A stretch of DNA of 8,232 nucleotides from Bacteroidetes bacterium UBA7692 (GTDB lineage Bacteria > Bacteroidota > Bacteroidia > Chitinophagales > LD1), in contig DLGO01000125.1 of assembly GCA_002482725.1 (NCBI GenBank), positions 12,803 to 21,034 on the forward strand, in the 5' to 3' direction. Made by a program: the position numbers and the translations under genes. The notes beneath the pieces were generated by a model that was not told the origin of the DNA, did not search any database, and saw only the letters and a list, made by a program, of their open reading frames with translations. The stretch's first letter is position 1. Each line of letters starts with the position of its first letter. Shown piece after piece: positions 5,978 to 8,232 of the stretch.

Positions 5978-6663
5978 TTCAGCACTTTAGATTTCTGTAT
6001 GTAATTCTTATCAGGATAGTATATGAAAAGGCAAGAACCACCTTTTATGGTTTCTATCACCTGCTTGTGGATTTCGAAAGGGATGCTCGGGCATCCAAGA
6101 CTTCTACCCAATCTGCCATTTTTGTTTATGAATGACTCGCAAACATAATCGGCACCGTGGATTACTATAGCTCTTTCATCCGCTTTATCGTTGAACCCTT
6201 TTTCCAAACCAAATAGCTTAAGGGATAGGCCATGTTCGCCATTATATGTCTGCTTAGTGGCGTAGAAGCCAAGGCTGCTTTGATAGGAAGATGGTTTATT
6301 TGAAAAGTATTTTGCAAACTCATCCCCTGTATTCCTGCCATGGGCTACGAGAGACTGAAACAACAACTTACCCGAAGCCATGTCAATTACATACATGCGC
6401 TTGTTATTGGCAGATTGAGAAAAGTCGCAGATGGTAAGCAGATTGGTTTTTGCAATCATGCCGCTTTCAACCATTTTTTGCCAGCCTTTCAGGCCGAGCT
6501 CAAAAGCAGTGCTGCTCAAACCATTTTTCTCAAGTTCCAGAGTTGTATAAAGATTCCTGTAGGCTGAAAGCGCAGAAGGTTTCAATGGGTTGGTGCGCGC
6601 TTTTGTAGAAGACACACTGAAAAGCAACCCGACAACAAGTACAATCGTCGTTTTTATTCTCAT
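5974..6663 (-). CDS. Secreted YkuD_2-type L,D-transpeptidase catalytic-domain protein
   Basis: This 229-residue protein has a Sec-type signal peptide (about 1-22, ending SSTKA). The rest fits the YkuD_2 family (PF13645, 'murein L,D-transpeptidase catalytic domain family protein'). YVIDMASGKLLFQSLVAHG at about 91-109 is the first core strand pair. IVIHGADYV at 166-174 supplies His169. GRLGRSLGCPSIP at 183-195 supplies Arg187 and catalytic Cys191; most relatives have SWGCP, so Leu189 replaces the Trp. There is no separate binding domain. It is expected in the periplasm, acting on peptidoglycan, though substrates of this family are poorly known. Its TAA (5976-5974) overlaps the TAG of the convergent YcbB-like gene by four bases in total. 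It is divergent from the phosphatase gene by 153 bp. TATATTCG on the minus strand (6682-6675) is a possible but unsupported -7 box. Confidence 0.9.
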   Translation of the reverse strand: MRIKTTIVLVVGLLFSVSSTKARTNPLKPSALSAYRNLYTTLELEKNGLSSTAFELGLKGWQKMVESGMIAKTNLLTICDFSQSANNKRMYVIDMASGKLLFQSLVAHGRNTGDEFAKYFSNKPSSYQSSLGFYATKQTYNGEHGLSLKLFGLEKGFNDKADERAIVIHGADYVCESFINKNGRLGRSLGCPSIPFEIHKQVIETIKGGSCLFIYYPDKNYIQKSKVLN

Positions 6664-6721
6664 AAGTTCTAAATCGAATATACGACATTATACGCAAGTA
6701 AACTAAGTATGATACAATTAG

Positions 6722-6751
6722 TTTGCATGTTTTGTAATTTATTAATATTTG
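6722..6751 (+). promoter_or_regulatory. Candidate upstream promoter for the PhoD-like gene
   Basis: TTTG (6722-6725), 18 bases, then AATATTTG (6744-6751) is one mismatch from TAnnTTTG with spacing one short of the usual 19. It would give a leader of nearly 60 nt. It competes with the box at 6790-6797; either or neither may be real. Confidence 0.3.
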
Positions 6752-6789
6752 AATCTTTCACGGATTACATAAATAAGGTGTACTATAAT

Positions 6790-6797
6790 TATCTTCG
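6790..6797 (+). promoter_or_regulatory. Candidate -7 box close to the PhoD-like gene
   Basis: TATCTTCG is one mismatch from TAnnTTTG, 19 bases before the ATG at 6817. No TTG-type upstream box is found at the expected distance, so it is weaker as a full promoter. It would give a leader of about 14 nt. Confidence 0.3.
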
Positions 6798-6816
6798 CCC
6801 GCAATCAGACAGAACG

Positions 6817-8232
6817 ATGAACAGAAATTTACACAAAGCTCATTTTCAGATAGTTATTTTATTTGCCAGTATTCTATTTTTATTGCCGCAAATCATAAAG
6901 GCTCAACCTAATTCGCCGTTGCGTTCAGTATTGAACCCTGATTTGAAGCCGTTTTACCATGGAGTGGCTAGTGGCGACCCAACTTCAACACAAGTTATAT
7001 TATGGACAAGGGTTACGCCTGATAGCGGCTCGGTAAGTAATCTTGACGTATACTGGCAGATAGCTACTGATTCTAACTTCACCAATGTCGTTAACTATGG
7101 ATATAAAACGGCACGTATAGACAATGACTATACTGTTAAAGTAGATGTTTGCGGATTGCAGCCTGCCACATGGTATTATTATGCTTTTCAGAGTGGCGGT
7201 AAAAATTCTATAACAGGCAGAACAAGAACTGCACCTGATGATAATGCTTCAGTAGACAGCGCAAGATTTGCTATAGTTAGCTGTGCCAGTTATGAGCATG
7301 GCTATTTCAATGCCTATCAGAATATAGCAGACAGAAATGATGTAGACGCAGTTTTGCACCTTGGAGATTATATATATGAGTATGGAGTGGGCGAATATTC
7401 TTCCAATATAGCCGGCAGGGTAGTAGAGCCGGCAAACGAGGCACTTTCCAAATCAGACTATAGGATAAGGCACTCTGCACATAAGCTCGATAATCAGGCT
7501 AGGCGCTGCCATCAGTTATTCCCTTTTATAACTGTATGGGATGACCACGAAACCGCAAATGATTCGTACAAGGATGGAGCAGATAATCATCAGCCAAATG
7601 AAGGTCCATGGGCAACCCGTAAACTAGGAAGTGTAAATGCCTACTATGAATGGATGCCTATCAGAAGGCCTGATTTGAATGATACTTTCAGGATATACAG
7701 GAATTTTAAATGGGGAAAGCTGGCTAACCTGATGATGCTGGACTCTCGCCTGTACGGCAGAGATAAGCAGGATGGAAGCGAGCGCAATGATTCACTGCAC
7801 CAATTGCTGGGGCCAGTGCAGCAAGCCTGGCTTTTAAACCAATTGAGTGATACTTCTACTCAATGGAGGGTTGTAGGGAATCAGGTGATGTTTGCGCCTT
7901 TGAATATATTCGGGAACCCGGTAAATGATGATGCATGGGATGGTTATGCGTTCCATAGAAAGAAAATTCAGGACCATATTTTAAACAATAACATTAAAAA
8001 TGTTGTAGTGCTTACCGGTGATATACATACTGCCTGGGCAAATGATATTCCTGGAACCGGATATAATTCTACCACCGGTGCAAATTCTGTAGGCGTAGAG
8101 TTTGTAGGAAGTAGCGTAACATCTTCTAACTCTCCTTTGGCCGGGGGCGTAGGTATCATTAAGTCTTCTAATCCGCACATGAAGTACATAAACCTGAGCG
8201 AACACGGCTACTATTTTTTGAGCCTGAATAAA
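6817..8232 (+). CDS. PhoD-like secreted alkaline phosphatase/phosphodiesterase (partial, C-terminus beyond right edge)
   Basis: From ATG 6817 the frame stays open for 472 codons to the edge. A Sec-type signal peptide covers about 1-29 (hydrophobic 12-27, ending KA/Q); unlike Bacillus PhoD it has no twin-arginine motif. FYHGVASGDPTSTQVILWTR at 46-65 starts the N-terminal beta domain of PhoD proteins. The metallophosphatase domain follows: SCASYEHG with Cys156 as likely iron ligand; HLGDYIYEYG with Asp184 and Tyr187; VWDDHETAND with Asp242, Asp243 and His244; and LTGDIHTAW with Asp402 and His404. VEFVGSSVTS at about 428 is also typical. Characterised PhoD enzymes use Fe3+ and Ca2+ and cleave phosphomonoesters and diesters outside the cytoplasm. 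The missing C-terminus prevents judging whether a type IX secretion signal is present. No Pho box was recognised upstream. Confidence 0.92.
   Translation, partial: MNRNLHKAHFQIVILFASILFLLPQIIKAQPNSPLRSVLNPDLKPFYHGVASGDPTSTQVILWTRVTPDSGSVSNLDVYWQIATDSNFTNVVNYGYKTARIDNDYTVKVDVCGLQPATWYYYAFQSGGKNSITGRTRTAPDDNASVDSARFAIVSCASYEHGYFNAYQNIADRNDVDAVLHLGDYIYEYGVGEYSSNIAGRVVEPANEALSKSDYRIRHSAHKLDNQARRCHQLFPFITVWDDHETANDSYKDGADNHQPNEGPWATRKLGSVNAYYEWMPIRRPDLNDTFRIYRNFKWGKLANLMMLDSRLYGRDKQDGSERNDSLHQLLGPVQQAWLLNQLSDTSTQWRVVGNQVMFAPLNIFGNPVNDDAWDGYAFHRKKIQDHILNNNIKNVVVLTGDIHTAWANDIPGTGYNSTTGANSVGVEFVGSSVTSSNSPLAGGVGIIKSSNPHMKYINLSEHGYYFLSLNK

Noticed and set aside
7968..8205. Two minus-strand open frames near the right edge
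   Set aside because: They are opposite the PhoD metal-binding region (GDIHTAW), which is clearly the coding frame.
1..8232. Mobile elements, CRISPR arrays, tRNA or rRNA genes, defence or toxin-antitoxin genes
   Set aside because: No transposase, repeat-spacer array, cloverleaf-like sequence or such domain was found on either strand by eye.

Overview
The window looks like chromosomal DNA of a Bacteroidota bacterium, probably of the Chitinophagaceae or a related sphingolipid-making lineage. The reasons are AT-leaning intergenic DNA, gene starts without Shine-Dalgarno sequences, one well-spaced TTTG-N19-TAnnTTTG-type promoter, a thioredoxin with a WCGSC active site, a YkuD_2-type L,D-transpeptidase, and a short QueG lacking the long C-terminal extension of the enterobacterial enzyme. 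The phylum is inferred from these traits, not shown by a marker gene.

There are nine protein genes, and both edges cut a gene. In order they are: the N-terminal 324 codons of a COG4529-type FAD/NAD(P)-binding protein (-, cut at the left edge); a 61-residue Cys-rich lipoprotein (+); a secreted sphingomyelinase C-like phosphodiesterase (-); epoxyqueuosine reductase QueG (+); a phosphonatase-like HAD hydrolase (-); a thioredoxin (-); a membrane-anchored YcbB-type L,D-transpeptidase (+); a secreted YkuD_2 L,D-transpeptidase (-); and a PhoD-like phosphatase (+, cut at the right edge). No tRNA, rRNA, CRISPR array, insertion sequence or phage gene was seen. No gene-free stretch exceeds about 170 bases.

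The strand order is - + - + - - + - +, so almost every gene must be its own transcription unit; only thioredoxin and the HAD hydrolase run in the same direction. Genes meet head-to-head at about 168, 52, 60 and 153 bp. They meet tail-to-tail at +8 bp, +7 bp and a 4-bp overlap of stop codons.

Two themes link the products loosely. One is the cell envelope: two unrelated L,D-transpeptidase classes, plus a lipoprotein. The other is phosphorus-containing substrates: sphingomyelinase-like phosphodiesterase, phosphonatase-like hydrolase and PhoD. Nothing shows that these genes act together. I see no defence system or other clearly new multi-gene system. The points most worth checking are the sphingomyelinase-like enzyme, the phosphonatase-type active site in the HAD protein, the pair of L,D-transpeptidases with interlocked stop codons, and a seven-codon leader ORF overlapping the GTG start of the first of them.
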